DNA of 64,000 bases from JAITWN01 sp964437335. Its GTDB lineage: Bacteria > Pseudomonadota > Gammaproteobacteria > SZUA-140. Both the position numbers and the translations under genes were made by a program. Positions within the stretch are counted from its first letter, which is position 1. Every line of letters starts with the position of its first letter. Below are positions 8,831-18,455 of this stretch, piece by piece. The stretch is taken from positions 1 through 64,000 of the forward strand of contig CAYTGL010000009.1 of the NCBI GenBank assembly GCA_964437335.1, in the 5' to 3' direction. Under the pieces are notes generated by a model. The model worked only from the letters and a program-made list of their open reading frames with translations, ran no database searches and was not told where the DNA came from.

Positions 8831-10096
8831 TCAATAACGTAACAGTTCATTGCCGATCCTGAGCAGGCGGGCCAACGAGCCCTTGCGGTGCGGCGTCAGA
8901 TCGATGCCGTGGGCCCCCTGGGGCAGGCTTTTCAGAATGTCGAGCGGGTTACCCTGCCGATCGCCGGTGAGCAACATCAGGTCGATTTCCCTTGGCGTCG
9001 TCAGCGGATGATGTTCGGCGTCGAGCAGGATCAGGATTCTGGGTCTGAGTCGGCGCTCGGCATTCTGTTCCGTAATAATGCCGATTTCGCCGGTGCTCAG
9101 TTCGACCAGGGTGCCGGTCGGATAGATGCCGATCGCGCGGATGAATTCCTCGACCAGTTCTTTCTGGAACGCTTCATCAATCATGCCGTGCAGCTTAGCC
9201 ATTGCGACCGTCGGCGACAGCGCATCACCGGCATCGCGCGGGTTCGTCAGCATGTCATAGACGTCGACGATGCCCGCGATCTGGCCGAGCAGCGGGATCT
9301 GGCTGCCTCTCAGACCCCTTGGATAACCGGAACCATTGAAGCGTTCATGATGAGTCTCGACGATCGACAGTATCTCTTCGTTGATGCCGCTGAGATTTTT
9401 CAGGATGTCGACACCATGCGTGACATGCTGTCTGGCGAGGTCGTTTTCCTCCGACGACAGTTCTGCGATATTGTCAGTCAGCCCCCTGGGCAATCGCGTA
9501 TAACCCACTTCGGTCATCATTAGGCCGGTTGCCAGATGTTCGAGTCGTTCCTTGTTCAGCTCGAGATGCCGGCCGAGCGTGATCGCCCAGATCGACGCCC
9601 GCACGCAGTGGCCGTAAAGGTAGGTATCCTGGTTCCGAATCCGCGCGATCCACATCGCGGCGTCCGGGTTGCGGATGATGCTGTCGACTATCTTTTTCGC
9701 GAGCTTGCGCGTTGAGGTCAGTTGAACCGGCTTGCCATCCGCGAGGTTCGACATGACCTGATCGATCGCCTGTGCGACGTCGTCATGCAGGCTGCCGGCG
9801 GTCGGGATTTCCTGCTTGAGGGTGCGGGTGGCGGTGTAGGAGACCTCGTTGGCCTTGAGTCTCGCCAGTTTCTGCGGCAGGCCCCGGTCGGTCGGCCGCA
9901 GCGAAACTTTGCTCTTGATGACGTCGATGTAGACGTAGCGGCACAGCGTACTGAGCAGGCGGATTTCGTCGTAGTTCCGGATCTGAAATCCCTGGATCGG
10001 GAATGGCGTGCCAATCCAGGGCCGGTCGAGCCGGGCGATGAACATGCCTTGAACCAGATTCTGGACGTTGACCTTTTCCTGTGTAAATTCAACCAT
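8831..10096 (-). CDS. DUF3391 + HD-GYP domain protein with degenerate HD dyad
   Basis: A 421-residue cytoplasmic protein. The N-terminal 70 residues resemble DUF3391 (GMFIARLDRPWIGTPFPIQG), which often precedes HD-GYP domains. The HD-GYP domain spans about 155-300: His163, His224, HHERFNGSGYP (249-259) and Asp278 are kept, but the HD dyad is Thr195-Glu196 and the following Lys is Tyr199. Normal HD-GYP proteins hydrolyse cyclic di-GMP with a metal centre that uses the HD dyad. Loss of that dyad suggests a catalytically dead sensor or scaffold. The MshEN-type ATPase gene follows 105 bp downstream on the same strand. Confidence 0.87.
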   Translation of the reverse strand: MVEFTQEKVNVQNLVQGMFIARLDRPWIGTPFPIQGFQIRNYDEIRLLSTLCRYVYIDVIKSKVSLRPTDRGLPQKLARLKANEVSYTATRTLKQEIPTAGSLHDDVAQAIDQVMSNLADGKPVQLTSTRKLAKKIVDSIIRNPDAAMWIARIRNQDTYLYGHCVRASIWAITLGRHLELNKERLEHLATGLMMTEVGYTRLPRGLTDNIAELSSEENDLARQHVTHGVDILKNLSGINEEILSIVETHHERFNGSGYPRGLRGSQIPLLGQIAGIVDVYDMLTNPRDAGDALSPTVAMAKLHGMIDEAFQKELVEEFIRAIGIYPTGTLVELSTGEIGIITEQNAERRLRPRILILLDAEHHPLTTPREIDLMLLTGDRQGNPLDILKSLPQGAHGIDLTPHRKGSLARLLRIGNELLRY

Positions 10097-10213
10097 CTGG
10101 CTGTCCGCTTTGCGGCCCGTGACGGGACGCGGGCCGCGGTATCAGGTTATCGGCCGGCAGGGGGGAAGAGATTACCGGCGGAAGCCGGTCAGCAGTCTCT
10201 TAACTACGGAGGG

Positions 10214-11971
10214 TCAGATGTTGCCGTTTTGCCGGGTCACGTCGACGTACAGCGTCAGGCGTTGGCCTGGTTGCAGGTAGGTATCCGGGGAGAGGGCATT
10301 CCAGTTGCGCAGGTCGGCGATACCGACATTGAAGCGCTGCGAGATTCGTGACAGAGAATCGCCACGACGGACGGTGTAGTTGATGCGCCTGGTCACGTTA
10401 CTCAGAGGATGGGCGCCATTCAGCAGGTCGCCGAGGTCGCCCGCCGCGGCGGATTCGGACTGCTGTTTCCAGATGACGAGGTGCTGCCCGGGGCGCAGCG
10501 TGTCACGTGGAGCCATCGCATTCCATTTCGCGAGTTGGGTCACGCTGACCCGGTGCTTGCGCGCGATATCCCACAGGGTATCGCCGCTCTGCACGATATG
10601 CACGATCCGGTTGTCGCCTCGCTGGGTGTTCTGTATGGTATTTCTCCGCTGCTCGGCGCTGAGAGTATAGTTTTTCAGATCTTTCATCGCGACCGGTATG
10701 ACCAGGCTGCGCCCGGCGCGGATCATATTGCCGTTGATACCGTTGACCTGGCGCAGGACACCGACCGTCGTGTCGTAACGCTGCGCAATCTGGCCGAGCG
10801 TCTCTCCTTCCCGGATCAGGTGGCGCGTCCAGGTGACGCGCTGTTCGCCGTCGGTCTGTGCGAGCCGGATCGAAAAGTCCGTGGTCTTGTCAACCGGGAG
10901 GAGCAGTTCATGCGGGCCGTCGGGGTCGGTGGCCCAGCGATTGAACGCCGGATTGAACTGATACAACTCCTCGAGGCTGATCTCGGCGAGCTCCGCGGCG
11001 CGGGCGAGATCGATCTGGGAGCCGACATGGACCCGGGTCAGCATTGGCTCGTCCGGCAAGCTCGCGATCTCGAAATCATAGGCCTCGGGATTGGCGAATA
11101 TCCTGCTCAGCGCGAGCATTTTAGGCACATAGGCCCGAGTTTCGCGCGGCAGGTCAAGTGACCAGTAATCCGTCGGACGCCCCCGGGCGTGGTTGTTGCG
11201 TATTGCACGGGTGACAGTGCCGGAGCCCGAGTTATAGGCGGCGAGGGCGAGCAGCCAGTCGCCGTCGAACATTGTATTCAGGTGATGCAGGTAATCGAGC
11301 GCCGCCCGCGTCGAGGCGAGGACATCGCGACGACCGTCATACCACCAGTTCTGCTTCAGGCCGTAATGCGTCGCCGTAGAGGGGATAAACTGCCACAGGC
11401 CCGCGGCACGGCCGTGCGAATATGCAAACGGCTGGAATGCGCTTTCGACGATCGGCAGCAGTGCGATCTCCTGGGGCATGTTGCGCTGGTCCAGGGCCTC
11501 AACGATCAGCCACAGGTATGGCCGCGCGCGCTCGACGGTACGGGCCATATAGTCAGGATGATTGAGATACCAGGCCATTTCGGCCTCGATACGCGGGTGA
11601 TCGATTTCGGGGAAGGCGTAGCCGCCGCGCAGTCTGTCCCACAGGTCGCGCGGCCGGTCGTCTGCGGCGGACGGGGGGTGCCTATCATGATCGTCGCCGG
11701 CCTGCTGCAGCTGTGCCCGTTCCGCCGGCCTGAGCGGCGCGGCTTCCAGGGTATTGTGCTCGGGGTCGGGGAGATAGAGGCCTACGCCCGTCCAGGACAG
11801 GGTGAGCCCCGTGTCGCGCTGCTCCAGCGTGACGAAATCCCTCATTTCAGTCGGGTGCATTGCGGCAGAATCGACATCGGCTGGCGGCGATCCCGGCAGC
11901 AGGCTGCAGCCGCCGAGGAACAATGTCGCAGAGAACGTCGCTGTCAATTGCCAGTATTTGTTCTTGTTCAT
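10214..11971 (-). CDS. mltD: Membrane-bound lytic murein transglycosylase D with three LysM domains
   Basis: A 585-residue predicted lipoprotein. The start is the ATG at 11971, because MNKNKYWQLTATFSATLFLG leads to a lipobox LGGC with Cys22. The transglycosylase domain holds the catalytic Glu176 in LLPIVESAFQPFAYSHGRAA and the later LALAAYNSG motif. Three LysM peptidoglycan-binding repeats follow at the C-terminus, recognised by GETLGQIAQRY, GDTLWDIARKH and GDSLSRISQRF. MltD cleaves the MurNAc-GlcNAc bond with formation of 1,6-anhydromuramic ends. It follows gloB on the same strand, as in E. coli. Confidence 0.94.
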   Translation of the reverse strand: MNKNKYWQLTATFSATLFLGGCSLLPGSPPADVDSAAMHPTEMRDFVTLEQRDTGLTLSWTGVGLYLPDPEHNTLEAAPLRPAERAQLQQAGDDHDRHPPSAADDRPRDLWDRLRGGYAFPEIDHPRIEAEMAWYLNHPDYMARTVERARPYLWLIVEALDQRNMPQEIALLPIVESAFQPFAYSHGRAAGLWQFIPSTATHYGLKQNWWYDGRRDVLASTRAALDYLHHLNTMFDGDWLLALAAYNSGSGTVTRAIRNNHARGRPTDYWSLDLPRETRAYVPKMLALSRIFANPEAYDFEIASLPDEPMLTRVHVGSQIDLARAAELAEISLEELYQFNPAFNRWATDPDGPHELLLPVDKTTDFSIRLAQTDGEQRVTWTRHLIREGETLGQIAQRYDTTVGVLRQVNGINGNMIRAGRSLVIPVAMKDLKNYTLSAEQRRNTIQNTQRGDNRIVHIVQSGDTLWDIARKHRVSVTQLAKWNAMAPRDTLRPGQHLVIWKQQSESAAAGDLGDLLNGAHPLSNVTRRINYTVRRGDSLSRISQRFNVGIADLRNWNALSPDTYLQPGQRLTLYVDVTRQNGNI

Positions 11972-12077
11972 GCCAGCCGGGGATCCTGCATCAGGCGGAA
12001 GTCGCGAGTATACCAATATAGATCGGCCCGATTGAAGCCGCCTTGAGTCCACTCTTGACGCGATTGTCGGACCTCCG

Positions 12078-12884
12078 TCAAGGAAATGGCCGCTTGGCCG
12101 TTTGCGGACGAAACCCGTCTTTCCACTGCCTGATTACACTAAAGGTTTCGAGTTCACCCTGCGGCGATCGTCCCAAGTGGCGGGTGGCTGCCGCGATGAT
12201 TGCCGGTTCGCGGCAACGCAAAAACGGGTTGGTGTTCAGCTCTTCCTCGAGCCTCGACGGGAGGGTTGGCAGTCCGGCTTCCCGCAAGTGCGCCGCTGCG
12301 GCGTATCGCGATCTGAGTGCGTGATTGTCCGCATCGATTTCGAGGGCAAAGGCAAGATTCGCCAGCGTGTATTCGTGGGCGCAATAGACGAGCGTGTCGC
12401 GCGGCAGCGCTGCAAGTCTGTTCAGCGAGCGGAGCATCTGCTGCGGCGTCCCTTCGAATAGTCGGCCGCAGCCCCCCGCGAACAAGGTGTCGCCGCACAA
12501 CACCATGCCATGGCCGGTATAGGCAATGTGATCGAGTGTGTGTCCCGGCACGGTAATCACGCCGTATTCCAGCGATTCTCCGATCCTGATCCTGTCGCCA
12601 TCCTGCAGCGGATGGTCGATGCCGCGCACCGGACTGCCGGCCGGGCCGTAGACCGGGACCGGATAGCGGGCGACCAATTCCCGAATGCCGCCGGTGTGGT
12701 CGTGATGATGATGCGTGATCAGGATCGCAACGGGCGTGAAGTCATGCGATTTCAGCGCTGCAAGGACCGGGCGGGCGTCTCCCGGATCGACGATAATCAC
12801 CCCTTGCGCAGACTTTATGCCGGGCGCGGAGATTAACCAGATATAATTGTCGCTGAAAGCAGCGACCGCAATGGCTGGGCTCAT
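12078..12884 (-). CDS. gloB: Hydroxyacylglutathione hydrolase (glyoxalase II)
   Basis: A 268-residue metallo-beta-lactamase-fold enzyme. It hydrolyses S-lactoylglutathione to lactate and glutathione, the second step of methylglyoxal detoxification. The ATG at 12884 gives MSPAIAVAAFSDNYIWLI, which aligns with the start of known GloB proteins; an upstream TTG at 12902 is less likely. Metal ligands are in THHHHDHTGG, GHTLDHIAYTG and GDTLFAGGCGR, with YCAHEYT near the substrate site. It is divergent from the methyltransferase gene by 28 bp, reproducing the E. coli gloB-yafS arrangement. Confidence 0.95.
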   Translation of the reverse strand: MSPAIAVAAFSDNYIWLISAPGIKSAQGVIIVDPGDARPVLAALKSHDFTPVAILITHHHHDHTGGIRELVARYPVPVYGPAGSPVRGIDHPLQDGDRIRIGESLEYGVITVPGHTLDHIAYTGHGMVLCGDTLFAGGCGRLFEGTPQQMLRSLNRLAALPRDTLVYCAHEYTLANLAFALEIDADNHALRSRYAAAAHLREAGLPTLPSRLEEELNTNPFLRCREPAIIAAATRHLGRSPQGELETFSVIRQWKDGFRPQTAKRPFP

Positions 12885-12912
12885 ATCGGGAAACGCTGGC
12901 AATTGGCGCTGA

Positions 12913-13746
12913 ATGTATGATTCAGATCACAGGTTAACCGATCACCCGATGACGCGCAAAACGGAGTATTTAAACGCCGAGCAGGACGGCGCCGGATCCG
13001 GGTATCCGCGAGTGGATCTGCGGGATTGGTACCGGAGTCCCCTGGGTCGATGGCTGATCGAGCACGAGTGCGTGCACCTCGAAGAGGTGCTGTCCCACCT
13101 GTTCGGTTATTACCTCGTGCAGGTCGGCGCCGCGATGGACGACTACCTGCTCGGCGCGAGTCGTATCCGCAATCACATCGTGATTGATGACGCCTGGCCG
13201 ATCAACCGTGCTGGAGAGGAGGGCGCGCGCGTACTCGGTATATACGGCAGCGCGGACGTCCTTCCCCTGCAGAATGATTCGATCGATGTTGTCGTGCTGC
13301 CGCACACCCTGGAGTTCGAGACGGCGCCGCACCAGGTGATACGTGAAGTCGAGCGCGTGCTGGTGTCCGAAGGCCATTTGGTCATTCTCGGATTCAATCC
13401 CTGGAGTTTGTGGGGCGCGCGCAGGCTGGCCGGTAAGTGGCGCAGGCAGCCGCTGCCCTGGCGCGGGTCGTTTCGCAGCGCAATGCGCATCAAGGACTGG
13501 TTGGCACTGCTCGGTTTCGATGTGTTGAGGACGCGCTATTGCTTTTTCCGCCCGCCGCTGCAGCATCAGGGCATCATGAGCCGGTTGACCTGGCTCGACC
13601 GCCTGGGCGCCCGCTGGTGGCCGTATCTCGGCGGCATCTATATCATCGTCGCGAAAAAACAGGTCGTGACACTGACGCCAATCAGGCCACGCTGGCGTCC
13701 CCGCCGCAGCTTGATTCAGCCCGATGTTGCGAAGCCGACCACATGA
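12913..13746 (+). CDS. Class I SAM-dependent methyltransferase (YafS-like)
   Basis: A 277-residue protein with a Rossmann-type methyltransferase core: GARVLGIYGSADVLPLQNDS covers the motif I-II region, followed by IDVVVLPHTLEFETAPHQVI and VLVSEGHLVILGFNPWSLWG. The substrate is unknown. Position between divergent gloB and rnhA matches yafS of E. coli, whose function is also unsettled. The start could be the ATG at 12913 or the in-frame ATG at 12949; neither has a strong ribosome-binding site. Its stop overlaps the rnhA start (ATGA), suggesting translational coupling. Confidence 0.87.
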   Translation: MYDSDHRLTDHPMTRKTEYLNAEQDGAGSGYPRVDLRDWYRSPLGRWLIEHECVHLEEVLSHLFGYYLVQVGAAMDDYLLGASRIRNHIVIDDAWPINRAGEEGARVLGIYGSADVLPLQNDSIDVVVLPHTLEFETAPHQVIREVERVLVSEGHLVILGFNPWSLWGARRLAGKWRRQPLPWRGSFRSAMRIKDWLALLGFDVLRTRYCFFRPPLQHQGIMSRLTWLDRLGARWWPYLGGIYIIVAKKQVVTLTPIRPRWRPRRSLIQPDVAKPTT

Positions 13747-14216
13747 AACGCAAGGACATGGACGATATAGTCGAAATATTCACCGATGGCGCCTGCCGCG
13801 GCAACCCGGGGCCCGGCGGCTGGGCCGCATTGCTGAGGTATAGGGGAACGGAAAAAACACTCTCGGGTAGCGACGCTCATACCACCAACAATCGCATGGA
13901 ACTGATGGCGGCGATACAGGCGCTCGAATCGCTGAAGCGACGCTGCTCAGTGTGTCTCAGTACCGATGCCGAATATGTGAAAAAGGGCATCGTGGAATGG
14001 CTGCCGGACTGGAAGCGCCGCGGCTGGAAGACCGCAGGGGGCAAACCCGTAAAGAATATCGATCTCTGGCAACGGCTGGACCAGGCGGCGAAGGTGCATA
14101 ACATCGAGTGGCGCTGGGTACGCGGTCATTCCGGACACCCGGAGAACGAGGCGGTCGATCGCCTCGCTGTCCGCGCCATCGATGAGATGCTGGCCGGCAA
14201 TGAAAACAGTCGCTGA
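13743..14216 (+). CDS. rnhA: Ribonuclease HI
   Basis: A 157-residue enzyme that degrades the RNA strand of RNA-DNA hybrids. The start is the ATG at 13743 overlapping the stop of the methyltransferase; a second ATG at 13758 is possible. Catalytic acidic residues appear in EIFTDGACRGNPGPGGWA (Asp), TTNNRMELMAAI (Glu), STDAEYVKKG (Asp) and NEAVDRLAVRA (Asp), and the conserved His is in VRGHSGHPENE. Length and motifs match E. coli RNase HI (155). It precedes dnaQ in the same direction; in E. coli these two genes are adjacent but divergent. Confidence 0.96.
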   Translation: MKRKDMDDIVEIFTDGACRGNPGPGGWAALLRYRGTEKTLSGSDAHTTNNRMELMAAIQALESLKRRCSVCLSTDAEYVKKGIVEWLPDWKRRGWKTAGGKPVKNIDLWQRLDQAAKVHNIEWRWVRGHSGHPENEAVDRLAVRAIDEMLAGNENSR

Positions 14217-14295
14217 ATATCGGTTTCCGGCGCTGTCTGGCCCGCCAGGTTTGTCAACCTTGTCTCGGATGCTCCGGATTTAGTATCTTCAGACC

Positions 14296-15012
14296 ATGCG
14301 CCAGATCGTCCTCGATACCGAGACTACGGGTCTCGATCCCGCCCAGGGACACAGGATCATCGAGATCGGCTGTGTCGAGATCGACAAGCGCAGGCTTACC
14401 GGCCGGCATTACCACCAGTACCTCCAACCCGATCGTGAGATCGATGCCGGGGCCCTCGAGGTCCACGGGATTACCGCCGAGTTCCTGCATGACAAGCCTC
14501 GCTTCGGCGATGTCGTCGCAGAGTTTCTCGAATTCATTGAGGGCGCGGAACTGGTAATACACAACGCCCCGTTCGATCTCGGTTTCCTGCGTAACGAACT
14601 GTCCCTGCTGGGGCATGATCCGGACCGGGTCGCGGTACTGGGCTCGGCGATCGATACCCTGACGCTCGCGCGCGGCCTGCATCCCGGCCAGAAGAACAAC
14701 CTCGATGCCCTGTGCCGCCGTTACGGCATCGACAATTCACAGCGCACGCTGCACGGCGCCCTGCTCGACGCGGAGATCCTGGCCGACATCTATCTCGCGA
14801 TGACCGGTGGTCAAAGCGCACTGATACTGGAACAGGAGCGCAATGAGGCTGGTATTCACCAGCACACGCCCCGGCGTTCGCCGGATTCACGTCCGGTTCT
14901 GACGATCATACGCGCGAGCGCAGAAGAGCTTGCGCTTCACGAGCGCCGTCTCGATGCGATCGATCATGCGAGTGGCGGCGCCTGCGTCTGGAGACGAAGC
15001 GATATCGCCTGA
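14296..15012 (+). CDS. dnaQ: DNA polymerase III epsilon subunit (3'-5' proofreading exonuclease)
   Basis: A 238-residue DEDDh exonuclease, the proofreading subunit of the replicative polymerase core. Exo I is VLDTETTGLDP, Exo II is IHNAPFDLGFLRNEL, and the Exo III region is RTLHGALLDAEILADIYLAM with the general-base His. The C-terminal tail after about residue 180 would hold the segment that binds the polymerase alpha subunit. It lies 79 bp after rnhA; a TerB-like gene follows. Confidence 0.96.
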   Translation: MRQIVLDTETTGLDPAQGHRIIEIGCVEIDKRRLTGRHYHQYLQPDREIDAGALEVHGITAEFLHDKPRFGDVVAEFLEFIEGAELVIHNAPFDLGFLRNELSLLGHDPDRVAVLGSAIDTLTLARGLHPGQKNNLDALCRRYGIDNSQRTLHGALLDAEILADIYLAMTGGQSALILEQERNEAGIHQHTPRRSPDSRPVLTIIRASAEELALHERRLDAIDHASGGACVWRRSDIA

Positions 15013-15033
15013 GATCAGCGATTCTGTCCTGCC

Positions 15034-15495
15034 ATGATCAGCGCCATTATCGAATTCTTCGAATCCAGGATCCGCTCTGAAAGCACGGGCGCGAGTCCTG
15101 CCCGCTCGGAGCATGCACTGCAGCTCGCAACTGCGGCGCTGCTGGTCGAGATGACGCGCGCCGACTATCAGGTTACGGATGACGAACGCCGCGCAGTCGA
15201 TGACGCTATGCAGCAGGTGTTCGAACTCGACAAAGAGGAGACGCGCGAGCTGGTGCTGCTGGCCGAACGCGAACTCGGGGATTCCACCTCGCTGTTCCAG
15301 TTCACCCACCTGATCGACAAGGCCTTCCCGATGGACAAGAAAATCAGGATCATCGAAATGCTGTGGCGCGTCGCCTATTCCGATGCCTGCAAGGACAAGC
15401 ACGAGGAATACCTGGTGCGGAAGATCGCAGACCTGCTCCATGTGCCGCACCCGGCCTTCATCCGCGCCCGCCACAAGGTCGAGGGCGCGCTCTGA
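15034..15495 (+). CDS. TerB-like (tellurite-resistance B family) protein
   Basis: A 153-residue, mainly helical, acidic soluble protein. ATAALLVEMTRADYQVTDDE, QVFELDKEETRELVLLAERE and IRIIEMLWRVAYSDACKDKH correspond to the TerB/DjlA N-terminal helical repeat, with acidic residues that bind metal in some family members. Its exact role is unknown; single-domain TerB proteins are widespread without any tellurite link. It sits between dnaQ and a protease gene, whose ATG begins 2 bp after this stop, suggesting a shared transcript. Confidence 0.8.
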   Translation: MISAIIEFFESRIRSESTGASPARSEHALQLATAALLVEMTRADYQVTDDERRAVDDAMQQVFELDKEETRELVLLAERELGDSTSLFQFTHLIDKAFPMDKKIRIIEMLWRVAYSDACKDKHEEYLVRKIADLLHVPHPAFIRARHKVEGAL

Positions 15496-15497
15496 TC

Positions 15498-16961
15498 ATG
15501 GTCTCGACTCTGCAAAGGCCTGGCGCCTCGCGCCCTGTCATTATCGCTTTTGCATGGGTATTCTGTTCGCTGTCTTTCCCTGCGGGACTGGCGCGGGCCG
15601 CCGATCTTGGATCCGTTGCGAGTGCAGTGCTCAAGCTCTACGTCACGCATCAGCCCTGGAACATCAAACAACCCTGGGGCAAGGAACCGGCTGAACGGCG
15701 CACCTGTACCGGTTTCGTCATCGACGAAGGCATCCTGACCAATGCCCACTGCGTCATGGACGACACCTTTATCCAGATCGAGGTACCCGGACTCGCGGAC
15801 AAGATCGAGGTCGAGCGCGTCGCGATCAATCACCAGGTCGATCTCGCGCTGGTCCGGCCGAAACCGCCGGCCATGCTGCCATCGACGATCACGCCAATCC
15901 GCTTCGGCGACCTTCCGGAGCAGCGCGAAAAAGTCGTGACCATCGGCTATTCGATCGGCGGGCGACAGGTCTCGTTCACCGAAGGTGTGGTGTCGCGCAT
16001 CGATGTCATGCCCTATGCCCATAGCAATATGCCGAATCTGCTGGTGCAGACCGACGCCGCGATCAATCGCGGTAATTCCGGGGGGCCGGTGTTCTCCGAC
16101 CGGACCGGCGAATGTCTCGGCGTCGCGACCCAGCGGTTTTCCGGGTCAATTGGCTACTTCATCCCGGTGCCGGTGATCCGCCAGTTTCTGGTTGATATCG
16201 GGGACGGCCATGTCGATGGCGTGCCGTATCTGGGCGTGCACCTGCAATTGCTCGAGAATCCGACGCTGCGCGATTACCTGGGCATGAAGCCCGGCCAGAG
16301 CGGCGCGCGTCTGGCGCGGGTCGCAAGAGATGGCGCCGGAGAAGACATGCTGAGGGAAGGGGATGTGCTGATGGCGATCGAAGGCATGCAGATCTTCAAC
16401 GACGGCAGGATACCGTTCCGGGAGTTCGGGAAAATCGGGCTCGGTTTCGAGATCTCGACCCGCCAGATCGGCGATGTCGTGACCTTCAAGGTGCTGCGTG
16501 ACTTCAGGGAAATCGAGGTAGAGTTCGAGCTGACGGCGCTCGAGCCCTCGATCATCCCTTCAATGCCGCTGTATGACGATTCGCCGCGCTACTTCACCGC
16601 CGGCGGCCTGCTGTTTCGGGTCGTCGAGCCGGCCTACCTCGGCACTGAAGTGCCTTTCAACCTGCGGCGCTATTATGGCGCCCTGCGCGGCGAAGCGGAC
16701 GGCATCGAGGAATTGGTGATCATCAGCAAAATCTATGAGGCCGATCTGAACAAGGGCTATGACAACATGCAGGAAGACGTGCGGGTTGCCGCCGTCAACG
16801 GCATGGAGATCAAAAAGTTTCAGGACGTCGTCGATGCCTTCCACAGGAACGACGGCCCGTATCATGTGATCAGACTCGGTAACCAGAACCTGATCGTGCT
16901 CGATCGCGCGCGGGTCGAGGCCGAGGAGCAGATCATACGCCGGCAATACAGGATTCCATGA
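15498..16961 (+). CDS. Exported Deg/HtrA-type serine protease with PDZ-like regions
   Basis: A 487-residue protein. The ATG at 15498 gives an N-terminal signal-like segment (PVIIAFAWVFCSLSFPAGLA) ending near LARA, so export to the periplasm is predicted. The trypsin-fold triad is His84 (ILTNAHCV), Asp115 (HQVDLALVRP) and Ser194 (NRGNSGGPVF). After about residue 235 there is a PDZ-like domain (GVHLQLLENPTLRDYLGM, REGDVLMAIEGMQIFNDG), then a second, more divergent region ending in VLDRARVEAEE. The layout resembles Deg-type proteases with atypical C-terminal domains rather than DegP itself. Substrates are unknown. Confidence 0.86.
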   Translation: MVSTLQRPGASRPVIIAFAWVFCSLSFPAGLARAADLGSVASAVLKLYVTHQPWNIKQPWGKEPAERRTCTGFVIDEGILTNAHCVMDDTFIQIEVPGLADKIEVERVAINHQVDLALVRPKPPAMLPSTITPIRFGDLPEQREKVVTIGYSIGGRQVSFTEGVVSRIDVMPYAHSNMPNLLVQTDAAINRGNSGGPVFSDRTGECLGVATQRFSGSIGYFIPVPVIRQFLVDIGDGHVDGVPYLGVHLQLLENPTLRDYLGMKPGQSGARLARVARDGAGEDMLREGDVLMAIEGMQIFNDGRIPFREFGKIGLGFEISTRQIGDVVTFKVLRDFREIEVEFELTALEPSIIPSMPLYDDSPRYFTAGGLLFRVVEPAYLGTEVPFNLRRYYGALRGEADGIEELVIISKIYEADLNKGYDNMQEDVRVAAVNGMEIKKFQDVVDAFHRNDGPYHVIRLGNQNLIVLDRARVEAEEQIIRRQYRIP

Positions 16962-16991
16962 TTCACGCACGCGAACCCAGGAGCAAACCCC

Positions 16992-18272
16992 ATGAGCAAT
17001 GAACCCGGTAAATGGTCGCTTGCCTGCCATCTGGATTTCGGCGGCTCGGGCGCAGTCTCCATCATCGAGCACGCCAACAACCTGACCACAGTGCATCCGG
17101 TGCCGTCTCCGGGGCCAAGTGGTCGGCCGGCCGGTCGCCGACCTGTATTCCTGGGCGCCACCGCCGACCGCGGCATCTGGCTGTTGGACCCGGAATCCCG
17201 CACGGTCGAGTCCGCGTCAGCGTTACCCGAAGACGCGCAGGCGTATTATGCCTATCCCGAATACGGCACGCGTCGCTGGTGGTACACCAACGACGGCGAC
17301 GAGGAAACCGGCAATGACCTACTGAATTGCGGCGACCGCGGGGCGTCAATGGTGGTTATTGATGAGGGTGTTGACGGACTGCCTGTCATTGTGAAAATCA
17401 TCTGCGTCGGTCGCGGTCATCATGTGCCGAGCTTCACCGCACCGGACACGCGTCACGCCGCGATTGCAAGGCGGGCCTATGTCAGCAACCTGCGCGACGG
17501 CACGATCTCGGTGATCGGGAATGACCCGCACGAAAAGGCCGCCTGGCTCTCGGTGATTGATACGATCAATCTGTGTGAACCCGATAAGGAAAAGGACGGT
17601 CGGGACGGCGCCCCGAATAATGCCTTCCCGCATGGCCAGGCGTACTCACCGGTCACCGGCAGGATCTATGGCCTGAACAATGGCTATGCAACGGTTGCGG
17701 TGATCGATCCGGCGACAGACCGCATCGAATCCCGGATCGATTTTCCCGGCAGCAGCAACCTGCTGTTGTCCCCGGATGGCCGCCACCTGATTGGCAAGGG
17801 CGCCGATCGCAAGAAGGATCCGGCGCATGTGATCGGACGCCTGACGGTCATGGACGTCGTCGCCGGCAGGGTTGTGACCACGCTGGATCTCAAGGACATC
17901 TATCCGAGCACCTACCGTTTCAATGCCGACGGCAGCCGGCTCTACGTCACGACCGCCGCGACAGGCAAAGGTGCGCAGCACAACAACCTGGTCATCGACA
18001 AGGTGCTTGTTTACAACACCGCTGCCTTGCCGAAGCTCGAATTGTTGCGCGAGATCCCGGTCGGCCGGGCGGACTGCGGGCGTCGTCCGATCGCGTTCCT
18101 GACGCATCGGGGCGCGACCCATCGCATGTTTATTCCGAACCCGAGCGATGGCACGCTGTCGATCTGCGACGGCGCCGACGACCGCGTGCTCGAAACCGTC
18201 GAGCTCAGCGGCAAGCCTGTCGAGGAACTCAATTTCGCGCTGTTTGGTGCCTGGGGGGTTTATGGATCCTGA
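16992..18272 (+). CDS. YVTN-type beta-propeller protein
   Basis: A 426-residue protein without a signal peptide. Repeated blade-like stretches (RAYVSNLRDGTISVIGNDP, GRIYGLNNGYATVAVIDPAT, MFIPNPSDGTLSICDGADD) identify a beta-propeller of the YVTN / 40-residue repeat kind. No catalytic motif was recognised. AGGAGC eight bases before the ATG supports this start. It follows the Deg-type protease gene by 30 bp and could be cotranscribed. Function unknown; binding or scaffolding is typical for such folds. Confidence 0.7.
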   Translation: MSNEPGKWSLACHLDFGGSGAVSIIEHANNLTTVHPVPSPGPSGRPAGRRPVFLGATADRGIWLLDPESRTVESASALPEDAQAYYAYPEYGTRRWWYTNDGDEETGNDLLNCGDRGASMVVIDEGVDGLPVIVKIICVGRGHHVPSFTAPDTRHAAIARRAYVSNLRDGTISVIGNDPHEKAAWLSVIDTINLCEPDKEKDGRDGAPNNAFPHGQAYSPVTGRIYGLNNGYATVAVIDPATDRIESRIDFPGSSNLLLSPDGRHLIGKGADRKKDPAHVIGRLTVMDVVAGRVVTTLDLKDIYPSTYRFNADGSRLYVTTAATGKGAQHNNLVIDKVLVYNTAALPKLELLREIPVGRADCGRRPIAFLTHRGATHRMFIPNPSDGTLSICDGADDRVLETVELSGKPVEELNFALFGAWGVYGS

Positions 18273-18455
18273 ACCAGGCGATGATCGCCACCGCGCGGCC
18301 CGACGAATAAAATCATTAATTATTATATAGTTATAGTCACTTCCATTGGCTCAAGATGACCAACCGCGGTATAATTTAGGCGCACGTCAATAAGAAACGT
18401 CGAGCAGCCAGTCCTATAGCGACCAGGTCTCGAACTTGTCGGGGATGAGCAGGCG

